Assembly: GCA_041859375.1 (NCBI GenBank) | Contig: JBHEKP010000005.1 | Coordinates: 1 to 18,971 of the forward strand | Length of the DNA stretch: 18,971 nucleotides | Source: JBHEKP01 sp041859375 | GTDB lineage: Bacteria; Hydrogenedentota; Hydrogenedentia; Hydrogenedentales; CAITNO01 | Direction: 5' to 3' | Shown here: positions 13,399-18,971 of the stretch, piece after piece | Layout of the letters: each line of letters starts with the position of its first letter | Numbering within the stretch: position 1 is the stretch's first letter | Translations under genes and position numbers: made by a program | Notes under the pieces: generated by a model | The model's input: the letters and a program-made list of their open reading frames with translations, nothing else | What the model was told of the DNA's origin: nothing | The model's database searches: none

Positions 13399-15912
13399 GT
13401 GGAATCAGGCAGGAACAGGGCGGCGGCGCTCGGCGCGAACGCCACGGTGTTTCTCGCCAGCGCGGGCGTGATGCTCATCGAGCTGGTTGCGGGGCGGATT
13501 GTCTCGCGCCATCTCGGCATGTCGCTCTACACGTGGACCGGCGTCATCGGCGTCATCATGGCGGGCATCTCGCTGGGCAACTACCTGGGCGGCAGAATCG
13601 CCGACCGGCGCGGCCCGGAGCGCTCGCTGGGGCCGGTCTTCCTGCTGGCCGCGCTCGCCTGCGCCGCGATCCTGCCGCTGAACAGCCTCGCGGGCGGGCT
13701 GGAGGCGCTGCGGGGCCTTTCCTGGCCCGCCCGCATTTTCACCCATGTGGCCCTGGTCTTTTTCGCGCCCGCCGCGGTTCTCGGCGTGATCAGCCCGCTG
13801 GTGGCGAAGGCGGCCATCGCGGCGCGGGACAGGGCGGGCAGCGCCGTGGGCGGCGTGTTCGCCTGGGGCACGGCGGGCAGCATCCTCGGCACCTTCGCCG
13901 CCGGGTTTGTGCTGGTTCCCCTCTTCTCCGCCTCCTCCATCCTGTTTGTGTCCGCCGGAACCATGGCCGCGCTGGGCGCGGCGTACTGGTGGGTTTCCCG
14001 GCGCGCCGGTCCGGCGGGGGCGCTTGCGGAGCCTGAAACGGCGGCGCCGGCCGCCGGACCCTCCCCGGGGTTCTGGGCCGCCGCCGTGGCCACGGTGCTC
14101 GCCTCGAACACCGCCTTCATGGTGTATGAGATGGGCGTGTCCCGGGTGGTTTCCATGGAGTTCGGCAGCTCCATCTACACGTGGACCACGGTCATCGGGG
14201 TGGTGCTCGCGGGCATCAGCCTCGGCAACTGGGCGGGGGGCCGCCTTGCGGACCGCCGCCGCTCCCCGGCGGTGCTTTCCGCCATATTCGCGGCGTCGGG
14301 CGCGGCGGTGACCCTGGCCCTGGCGCTGAACCTCGCCGCCTCCTGGCTGCGCATGAACATCTTTCCGCTGGCCATGCTTTCCTGGCCCGTCCAGATAGTG
14401 CTGCACACCGCCCTCGCCTTTTTCCCCCCCTGCGTGTTCATCGGGCTGGTCAGCCCGGTGGTGGTGCGCCGCCTGCTCGACGCGGGCGCGCCGCCGGGCC
14501 GGGCCGTGGGCGTGATATACGCCTGGGGCGCGGTGGGCGGCATTGCGGGCACCTTTGCGGCGGGTTACGCGCTGGTGCCCTGGGCCGGCGCGCTCCCCGT
14601 GATCTCGGGCACCGCCGCCGCGCTGGCGCTCGTCGCGCTGGCATGGCGTCCGGGGCCGGTTTCGGGCGCTGCGCTGGCCCTGACGGGGCTGGTTTTCCTG
14701 GGGGCGGTGCTTCCCGTGCCGGTGGCGGCGGGGCTGGGCGAGCTGGCCGGGTCGCGCCTGCGGACGCCGGACAACTGCGTGTACGAGGACGAGAGCCGCT
14801 ACTCGCGCATCGTGGTCCGCCAAAGCCCGAACAACCCGGACATCCGCAACATGTTCCTGGACAAGCTGCTCCACAGCCAGAAGGACATGTCGGCCCCGGC
14901 GCGGCTGCTCTACGACTACGAGAAGGTCTACGAGGGGATCACGAACAAGTGCTTTCCGCCGCCCGCGCCGCTGCGCGTGCTGGTGCTGGGCGGCGGCGGC
15001 TACGCCATGCCCCACTACTTCGAGCTGGTCCGGCCCGGCTCGCGGGTGGTGGTGGCCGAGATAGACCCCGCGGTCACCGAGGCGGCGCACGCGGCCTTCG
15101 GCCTGCCCAGGGACACTTCCATCGAGATTCACAACAGCGACGCGCGCACCGTGGTGAGCGACCTGCTGGCCGCGGGGGAGCGCCGCGCCTTTGACGTCAT
15201 CCAGGGCGACTCCTTCAACGACTACACCGTGCCCTACCACCTGACCACGGTGGAGTTCACCCGGATGGTCTCGGAGCTGCTCGACGACAACGGCGTCTAC
15301 ATGATCAACTTCATCGACCACCTCAGGCACGGCAGGTTTCTCGCCTCGCTGGTGAAAACCTGCTCGGAGGTGTTCCCCCACGTGTACGTGCTGAACACGA
15401 AATGGCCCGCCGACATGCGGGACACCTTCATCCTCGTCAACGCGAAAAAGCCCCTCATGCTCTCCGATCTGCCCCTGCGGCTCCAGGCCGCCTTCAACTA
15501 CCGGGGCGTCCTGCTCACCCCCGAAATGCTGCGGGAAATCGAGCCGGGGGGGGTGCTGCTCACCGACGACTACGCGCCGGTGGAAAACCTGCTCGCCCCC
15601 GTGGTGCAGACGCGCAACTCCGACCCGATGGACATGCACCTCGACTTCGCCCTGAGGCTGGCGGCGCGGGGCAAAACCGCCCGCGCCATGCGCCACGCCT
15701 GCCGGGCCCTCGCCATCAACCCCGACCGGCCCAACCCGCAGGACATGGTGTTCTGGCTGCTGAAAACGCCGGAGCACGCCGCGGCGGCCCGCGCGGAACT
15801 GGACGCGGCGGTGCGCGACGGCATCCTGGACGGGAAGACCGGCGCGCTGGTGCTGCGCGCCGCGGACGCCATGGCCGCGCCGCCCAACCCGCCCGCCATT
15901 TTCGTCCGCTGA
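13399..15912 (+). CDS. Membrane protein fused to a spermidine-synthase-like domain
   Basis: This protein of about 837 residues has two homologous membrane blocks of roughly six helices each, then a soluble Rossmann domain like polyamine aminopropyltransferases and a short helical, TPR-like tail (about the last 90 residues). In the Rossmann domain VLVLGGGGYAMPHYF (GGGG at about 531-534), a VVVAEIDP strand, an NSDAR turn and GDSFNDYTVPYHLTT match the nucleotide-binding and active-site segments. Bacterial membrane-fused versions are common but mostly uncharacterised, so polyamine synthesis is not established; the protein acts at the membrane. GTG 13399 follows GGGG by about 8 bases; GTG 13369, ten codons upstream, is an alternative but would leave almost no leader after the predicted promoter. 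It is a single gene between a terminator and the next promoter. Confidence 0.75.
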   Translation: MESGRNRAAALGANATVFLASAGVMLIELVAGRIVSRHLGMSLYTWTGVIGVIMAGISLGNYLGGRIADRRGPERSLGPVFLLAALACAAILPLNSLAGGLEALRGLSWPARIFTHVALVFFAPAAVLGVISPLVAKAAIAARDRAGSAVGGVFAWGTAGSILGTFAAGFVLVPLFSASSILFVSAGTMAALGAAYWWVSRRAGPAGALAEPETAAPAAGPSPGFWAAAVATVLASNTAFMVYEMGVSRVVSMEFGSSIYTWTTVIGVVLAGISLGNWAGGRLADRRRSPAVLSAIFAASGAAVTLALALNLAASWLRMNIFPLAMLSWPVQIVLHTALAFFPPCVFIGLVSPVVVRRLLDAGAPPGRAVGVIYAWGAVGGIAGTFAAGYALVPWAGALPVISGTAAALALVALAWRPGPVSGAALALTGLVFLGAVLPVPVAAGLGELAGSRLRTPDNCVYEDESRYSRIVVRQSPNNPDIRNMFLDKLLHSQKDMSAPARLLYDYEKVYEGITNKCFPPPAPLRVLVLGGGGYAMPHYFELVRPGSRVVVAEIDPAVTEAAHAAFGLPRDTSIEIHNSDARTVVSDLLAAGERRAFDVIQGDSFNDYTVPYHLTTVEFTRMVSELLDDNGVYMINFIDHLRHGRFLASLVKTCSEVFPHVYVLNTKWPADMRDTFILVNAKKPLMLSDLPLRLQAAFNYRGVLLTPEMLREIEPGGVLLTDDYAPVENLLAPVVQTRNSDPMDMHLDFALRLAARGKTARAMRHACRALAINPDRPNPQDMVFWLLKTPEHAAAARAELDAAVRDGILDGKTGALVLRAADAMAAPPNPPAIFVR
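13435..14650 (+). repeat. Intragenic duplication of a membrane domain
   Basis: Protein blocks encoded by about 13435-13990 and 14086-14650 align along their length: SLYTWTGVIGVIMAGISLGN pairs with SIYTWTTVIGVVLAGISLGN, GGRIADRR with GGRLADRR, FAWGTAGSILGTFAAGFVLVP with YAWGAVGGIAGTFAAGYALVP, and GVISPLV with GLVSPVV. The DNA has drifted well apart, so the duplication is old. Confidence 0.8.
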
Positions 15913-15933
15913 GGCGCGCCGGGGGTGAATTTA

Positions 15934-15963
15934 TTGCGCGCCAAAACCCGCCGCCCCTATAAT
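15934..15963 (+). promoter_or_regulatory. Promoter for the CxxCxxCC protein gene
   Basis: TTGCGC (15934-15939), 18 bp, then a perfect TATAAT (15958-15963). Transcription would start near 15970, 32 nt before the ATG. This is the clearest case of the TTGCGC form in the window. Confidence 0.65.
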
Positions 15964-16001
15964 CCCGCCGCTTTGGTGTCCCAAACCGGCGGTGAAACCC
16001 C

Positions 16002-16412
16002 ATGCCCACGGCGAAAAACCCCTGCCTTTCCTGCGGCGCCTGCTGTTCGGCGTACCGGGTTTCCTTTTACTGGCGCGAAACGACCCTGGACACGCCGGAG
16101 GGGGTGCCCGTTGAGCTGACCGAGGAGCTGACCCCCTTCCGGCGCTGCATGCGGGGCACCAACCAGCCCGAACCCCGCTGCGTGGCGCTGGCGGGCGAGG
16201 CCGGAACGGCGGTGTTCTGCTCCATCCACCCGCGCCGCCCCGCACCCTGCCGCGATTTCGCCGCTTCCTATGAGGATGGACCCCCCCACGACCGGTGCGA
16301 CCAGGTGCGCGCCCGGTTTGGGATGGCCCCGCTCACGCCCGCGGACTGGCACGACACCCCCGACTCCCCCGCGCCGGAAAACCCCGGCACCGGCCCCGCC
16401 GTGGCCGCGTGA
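16002..16412 (+). CDS. YkgJ-like cysteine-cluster (Fe/Zn-chelating) protein
   Basis: This 136-residue protein starts with the signature cluster CLSCGACC (C8, C11, C14, C15) and carries further cysteines at 49, 60, 73, 83 and 99; C73 and C83 lie in VFCSIHPRRPAPCRDF, a recognisable part of the CxxCxxCC family. Family members are thought to hold iron or zinc and often have no assigned role. The last 35 residues are Pro-rich and probably disordered. The ATG at 16002 has only a weak GGCGGTG upstream, but the N-terminal motif fixes the start. It has its own promoter and lies between unrelated genes; nothing in context assigns a pathway. Confidence 0.82.
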   Translation: MPTAKNPCLSCGACCSAYRVSFYWRETTLDTPEGVPVELTEELTPFRRCMRGTNQPEPRCVALAGEAGTAVFCSIHPRRPAPCRDFAASYEDGPPHDRCDQVRARFGMAPLTPADWHDTPDSPAPENPGTGPAVAA

Positions 16413-16424
16413 ACCGCCGCACGG

Positions 16425-16453
16425 TTGAACCGGGCGGCGCGCCGCGCTAGGCT
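16425..16453 (+). promoter_or_regulatory. Candidate promoter for rfbC
   Basis: TTGAAC (16425-16430), 17 bp, then TAGGCT (16448-16453). Transcription would start near 16460, 43 nt before the chosen ATG and downstream of the earlier in-frame GTG at 16425, which supports the shorter protein. Confidence 0.5.
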
Positions 16454-16502
16454 ATGGGGGTCGGCATCGCGGGCGCTGTCGCCAGGCCGCAAGGGAGATC
16501 GC

Positions 16503-17045
16503 ATGAATTTCATCACCACCCCGGTTGCGGGGCTGCTGATTGTGGAGCCGGACGTGTTCCAGGACGCGCGCGGCTTTTTTCTGGAAACCTACCAGGCGGA
16601 GAAGTACCGCGCCGGGGGCATTGACGCGGTGTTTGTGCAGGACAACCATTCCAGGTCCGTGCGCGGCACCCTGCGCGGGCTCCACGGCCAGCTTCATCAC
16701 CCCCAGGGAAAGCTGGTGCGCGTGGTGGAGGGCGAGGTCTTCGACGTGGCCGTGGATTTGCGCCCCGGCTCGCCCACCTTCGGCCGCTTCGAGTCGGTGC
16801 TGCTGAGCGCGGAAAATTTCCGCCAGTTCTACATCCCGCCGGGATTCGCCCACGGCTTCTGCGTGCTCAGCGAAACGGCGCAGCTTGAGTACAAATGCAC
16901 CGACTTCTACCGGCCCGGGGACGAATTCGCCATCGCCTGGAACGATCCGGAACTGGCCGTGCCCTGGCCCGTCACCGCGCCCACCCTCTCAAAGCGGGAC
17001 CAGGCCGCCATGTCCTTCGCGGAATTCCGCGCGCTGGCGGGCTGA
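16503..17045 (+). CDS. rfbC: dTDP-4-dehydrorhamnose 3,5-epimerase (RmlC/RfbC)
   Basis: This 180-residue cupin protein is of normal RmlC length and epimerises dTDP-4-keto-6-deoxyglucose on the way to dTDP-L-rhamnose. DARGFFLETY (21-30), TLRGLHGQL with catalytic H61, QGKLVRVVEGEVFDVAVDLR (68-87), FYIPPGFAHGF (109-119) and LEYKCTDFY (128-136, Y130 likely the catalytic tyrosine) are all present; D166 in LSKRDQ is in the place of the catalytic aspartate. The residue after H61 is G rather than the usual aromatic, and the following loop is one residue short. AAGGGAG (16491-16497) precedes the ATG by 5 bases. The other rhamnose genes (rmlA, B, D) are absent here, so it is an orphan in this window. 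Confidence 0.88.
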   Translation: MNFITTPVAGLLIVEPDVFQDARGFFLETYQAEKYRAGGIDAVFVQDNHSRSVRGTLRGLHGQLHHPQGKLVRVVEGEVFDVAVDLRPGSPTFGRFESVLLSAENFRQFYIPPGFAHGFCVLSETAQLEYKCTDFYRPGDEFAIAWNDPELAVPWPVTAPTLSKRDQAAMSFAEFRALAG

Positions 17046-17084
17046 CACAGGGGATAACCGGCGTCATTGGTTGCAGCCCCATAA

Positions 17085-17338
17085 TTGAACCACAGAGGCC
17101 ACAGAGAAAACACAGAGGGGAAAGGGAGGCCGCGCTTGTCTTTTCCCCGGCGCCTGTTCTTTTAAACCGGTGCGCGGATCTCCTGATTAGGGACGTTGTT
17201 GATTATGGGGAGCCGGTCCAATTTAAAACGTTATTTCCGCATTCAGGAATTTCAGGGTAAGGGTTGTTGGCGTAGCGCGGCCCGACTGGCAAAAGCCTTT
17301 TCTTTCTCTGTGCCTTCTCTGTGGCCTCTGTGGTTCAA
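17085..17338. mobile_element. 254-bp MITE-like element with 33-bp inverted ends
   Basis: The ends 17085-17117 and 17306-17338 are inverted repeats matching at 31 of 33 positions, with a perfect 24-bp outer part (TTGAACCACAGAGGCCACAG plus AGAA). Each end holds three CACAGAG copies (starts 17091, 17100, 17111 in the left end). The inside encodes nothing credible; it has smaller inverted stems (GGGGAAA 17117-17123 with TTTCCCC 17142-17148; TTTAA/ACCGG at 17161-17170 with CCGGT 17213-17217 and TTAAA 17223-17227). No clear target duplication is seen. It starts 39 bp after rfbC and ends 6 bp before the GxxExxY stop. Confidence 0.55.
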
Positions 17339-17342
17339 AATA
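17321..17342 (+). repeat. Direct repeat copy 1 flanking the GxxExxY gene
   Basis: GTGGCCTCTGTGGTTCAAAA plus TA recurs at 17774-17795 with a single mismatch (T to G at the seventh base). This copy is also the right end of the MITE-like element. The gene lies wholly between the two copies, 453 bp apart. Confidence 0.8.
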
Positions 17343-17344
17343 TC

Positions 17345-17716
17345 CTAATTTGCCATCCGCTTTATGCCGTCACGGAAAAATTTCACATTGAAATTAAGGA
17401 GCAGGCCGATCTTGTTGCCGCTTAGTTTCAGGTAGGTGAGCAATTGCGCCTCATGGATCGGAAGCAGGTGTTCGCAGGCCTTGAGTTCCACCACCACCGC
17501 ATTTTCCACCAGCAAATCCATGCGGTATCCGGCGTCGATGGCCACACCATCATAACGCACCGGCAAAACCAGCTCTTCCTGAACGATCAACCCATGTTTG
17601 CGCAATTCATGGGCCATGCAGGCGCGGTAGGCGCTCTCCAGCAATCCCGGTCCCAGCGTGCTGTGCACCTTTATCCCGGCACCGATGATTGCCTCGGTAA
17701 TATCATTTATCTCCAT
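17345..17716 (-). CDS. GxxExxY protein (PD-(D/E)XK nuclease-fold family)
   Basis: This complete 123-residue protein carries the family's naming motif GLLESAY (24-30; E27, Y30). It also has a PD-(D/E)XK-like core: D67 in YRMDLLVE, E77 and K79 in VVELKA, and Q91 in HEAQLLTYL, so the putative nuclease site is intact. The family's cellular role is not established to my knowledge. The gene is visibly less GC-rich than its neighbours and sits between direct repeats of a CACAGAG-type sequence, which suggests it arrived as a cassette. It is on the same strand as the alpha/beta hydrolase upstream of it, but a stem-loop (17731-17792) separates them. A GGGA lies about ten bases before its ATG. Confidence 0.88.
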   Translation of the reverse strand: MEINDITEAIIGAGIKVHSTLGPGLLESAYRACMAHELRKHGLIVQEELVLPVRYDGVAIDAGYRMDLLVENAVVVELKACEHLLPIHEAQLLTYLKLSGNKIGLLLNFNVKFFRDGIKRMAN

Positions 17717-17730
17717 GAGGCATTTTCCCG

Positions 17731-17792
17731 TTTGAACCGCTGAGTCACAAAAAACAAATCCCGTTTTTCTTCAGTGGCCGCTGTGGTTCAAA
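17731..17792. repeat. Imperfect inverted repeat between GxxExxY and hydrolase genes
   Basis: TTTGAACC (17731-17738) pairs with GGTTCAAA (17785-17792), continued imperfectly by GCTGAGTCAC against GTGGCCGCTGT. It is a degenerate copy of both ends of the MITE-like element brought close together. As RNA it would form a stem-loop between two minus-strand genes and could end the hydrolase transcript. Confidence 0.6.
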
Positions 17793-17795
17793 ATA
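17774..17795 (+). repeat. Direct repeat copy 2 flanking the GxxExxY gene
   Basis: This copy matches 17321-17342 at 21 of 22 bases in the same orientation. It marks the right border of the GxxExxY cassette, 28 bp from the hydrolase stop codon. Confidence 0.8.
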
Positions 17796-17822
17796 GGGAT
17801 CAAACAGGCGGCCCTTTGGGGC

Positions 17823-18827
17823 TCAGGTGTCCTCGATGACGAAGTCGGGAATCTGTTTCACCTTTTCCTCCGGCGCGCGGAAGGGATCGTCCTGCTCCAG
17901 CAGCCAGCCCAGGGCGTCCTTGAGCACCTGTTTGGTGTTCTCCAGGTCCATGCCGATGTGGTCCGACTCGTACCAGACCACCTTTTTCGGGTCGCGCGCC
18001 GCGCCGATGAGCAGTTTTCCCGCCTCCGGCGAGACCAGCCGGTCCCTGCTGCCGTTCTGGAAGAACACCGGCGTGGGGGCGATGCCGCCCGCGTACTTCA
18101 CCGGGTCCGCCGCGCCGAGCACATAGGCGGCCACCGGCTTGATGAGCGCCAGCCCCACCGTCCCCAGCTCGTCCTTGATCATGGGCGCCTCCAGCATCGT
18201 CCGGATGTTGCCGCCGCCGTAGACCAGCACCCCCGCTCGGATGCGCTTGTCAAAGGAAAGCACCGTGCTGCCGGTGATGGCGCCGTAGCTCGCGCCGCAC
18301 AGGTAGATGCGCTGCGGGTCAATCTGCGGATGGGTCTGGAGGTAGTCCACCAGCCGCCGGGTCTCGTTGATGGTCTTCGCCGGGCGTGTGCGGAACGCCT
18401 GGAACTGGGCCCACCAGCCCGCGTCCTTCGGCAGTTTGCGCTCGCCCTGCATCTGCTGGTCAAAGCAGGCCATGGCAAAGCCGCACTTGTTGAAGGGCAC
18501 CGTGATCTCCTTCAAGAAGTCCTTCTTCTGGCCGATGCCGTGCAGGAAGATGACCATGGGCACCTTTTTCGCGGCGTTCGAAGGAAAGGTCATCAGCGTC
18601 GGCACCGTTCCGCCGTCCACCCCCGCAAAGGTGAAGTCCACCAGTTGGTAGGACCGCGCCGGATCCTCCGGGTTCATCTCCGTCACCGCGCGGACCTGCA
18701 CGTTGAAGGGGGCCTTGGGGTCGTAGGCGCTGAAATAGCGCGCGTCCACCGCCAGCTTCAGTCCGGCCAGCAGCACCACAATGACGGCCAGGGCAATCCC
18801 GGCGATTTTGAGGGCCTTCTTCAGCAT
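17823..18827 (-). CDS. Membrane-anchored alpha/beta hydrolase
   Basis: This 334-residue protein has an N-terminal hydrophobic helix (about 8-28; an uncleaved anchor or signal peptide) and an alpha/beta-hydrolase domain. HGIG (96-99) forms the oxyanion region, S180 in GASYGA is the nucleophile, D262 in GSRDRLV and H290 in ESDHIG complete the triad. The layout resembles acetyl-xylan esterase or dienelactone-hydrolase/prolyl-oligopeptidase-like enzymes, so an exported esterase working on sugar esters is plausible but unproven. AAGGAG (plus-strand CTCCTT, 18835-18840) lies 7 bases before the ATG. It points toward the GxxExxY cassette; no partner gene is visible on the upstream side within the window. 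Confidence 0.82.
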   Translation of the reverse strand: MLKKALKIAGIALAVIVVLLAGLKLAVDARYFSAYDPKAPFNVQVRAVTEMNPEDPARSYQLVDFTFAGVDGGTVPTLMTFPSNAAKKVPMVIFLHGIGQKKDFLKEITVPFNKCGFAMACFDQQMQGERKLPKDAGWWAQFQAFRTRPAKTINETRRLVDYLQTHPQIDPQRIYLCGASYGAITGSTVLSFDKRIRAGVLVYGGGNIRTMLEAPMIKDELGTVGLALIKPVAAYVLGAADPVKYAGGIAPTPVFFQNGSRDRLVSPEAGKLLIGAARDPKKVVWYESDHIGMDLENTKQVLKDALGWLLEQDDPFRAPEEKVKQIPDFVIEDT

Positions 18828-18900
18828 GATAAAACTCCTTCCCGGTGAAAAAATCCGCCTGCGCCGCCCCCGGATAAGGGTATGGGGGGACGGACGCCTA

Positions 18901-18931
18901 ATGGTAACCGGACCAGTGCGGGAAGGTTCAA
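18901..18931 (-). promoter_or_regulatory. Possible promoter for the alpha/beta hydrolase
   Basis: On the minus strand TTGAAC (18931-18926) precedes TACCAT (18906-18901) with a long 19-bp spacer; a 17-bp spacer gives only GTTACC. The leader would be about 70 nt. Confidence 0.3.
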
Positions 18932-18971
18932 GTTTCAGGGCGGGGGGATCATACGGGTTGACAAGACAAAG
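18932..18971. other. Window edge, non-coding
   Basis: No gene is visible here. A TTGACA at 18958-18963 on the plus strand could be the -35 of a gene beyond the window; its -10 would fall outside. On the minus strand TATGAT (18953-18948) could be a -10 whose -35 is also outside. Confidence 0.3.

Noticed and set aside
13405..15777. 790-codon minus-strand frame opposite the spermidine-synthase-like gene
   Set aside because: Arg/His/Gly-rich shadow of a gene with clear membrane and Rossmann motifs.
15913..15942. GGCGCGC/GCGCGCC stem after the spermidine-synthase-like gene as terminator
   Set aside because: Only 7 bp, a 16-nt loop, no T-run after it, and it overlaps the better-supported promoter at 15934.
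17118..17305. Hidden gene inside the MITE-like element
   Set aside because: Frames there are short, lack ribosome sites and extend from rfbC shadow frames; nothing resembles a transposase.

Overview
The window is GC-rich bacterial chromosome, densely packed with short or overlapping gene junctions and GTG as well as ATG starts. The mix of a signal-peptide GH30 glycosidase, a Gfo/Idh dehydrogenase next to an aldo/keto reductase, a large exported ankyrin protein, a fused membrane/spermidine-synthase-like protein and a GxxExxY cassette would fit an uncultured carbohydrate-degrading phylum (Hydrogenedentota, Planctomycetota or similar). That placement is an inference with low confidence. I see no phage, plasmid, CRISPR, rRNA or tRNA genes.

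Layout. 1-3127 is a tight forward operon: HflX GTPase, an HD-domain dNTP triphosphohydrolase and an unusually short purine nucleoside phosphorylase, each overlapping the next. 3128-5810 is a second forward group: Gfo/Idh/MocA oxidoreductase, aldo/keto reductase, membrane-anchored TlpA-like thioredoxin. 5811-9920 holds a secreted GH30 glycosidase and a signal-peptide ankyrin-repeat protein with about 20 repeats, 19 bp apart. 9921-10441 is a gene-free, AT-rich gap. 10442-13268 is the three-gene proton-translocating transhydrogenase operon pntAA-pntAB-pntB, closed by a strong terminator. 13399-15912 is a polyamine-synthase-like protein with an internally duplicated membrane domain. Then come a CxxCxxCC protein (16002-16412) and an orphan RmlC epimerase (16503-17045). 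17085-17795 is a repeat-bounded cassette with a GxxExxY nuclease-fold gene on the minus strand. The last gene, also minus, is a membrane-anchored alpha/beta hydrolase.

The best candidate for something undescribed lies in the 9921-10441 gap. On the minus strand a near-consensus promoter (TTGACA, 18 bp, TAAAAT; 10156 to 10127) reads into about 120 nt that fold into a closing helix plus three hairpins, followed by a strong hairpin that could end transcription from both sides. No protein gene lies in that transcript. I read it as a structured small RNA of about 175 nt. The second candidate is the GxxExxY cassette, with a 254-bp MITE-like element beside it whose 33-bp inverted ends match 31 of 33.

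Several genes (starts 3251, 13399, 16002, 16503) are preceded by TTGCGC or TTGAAC, 17-18 bp, then a -10-like hexamer, which suggests the housekeeping promoter form of this organism.
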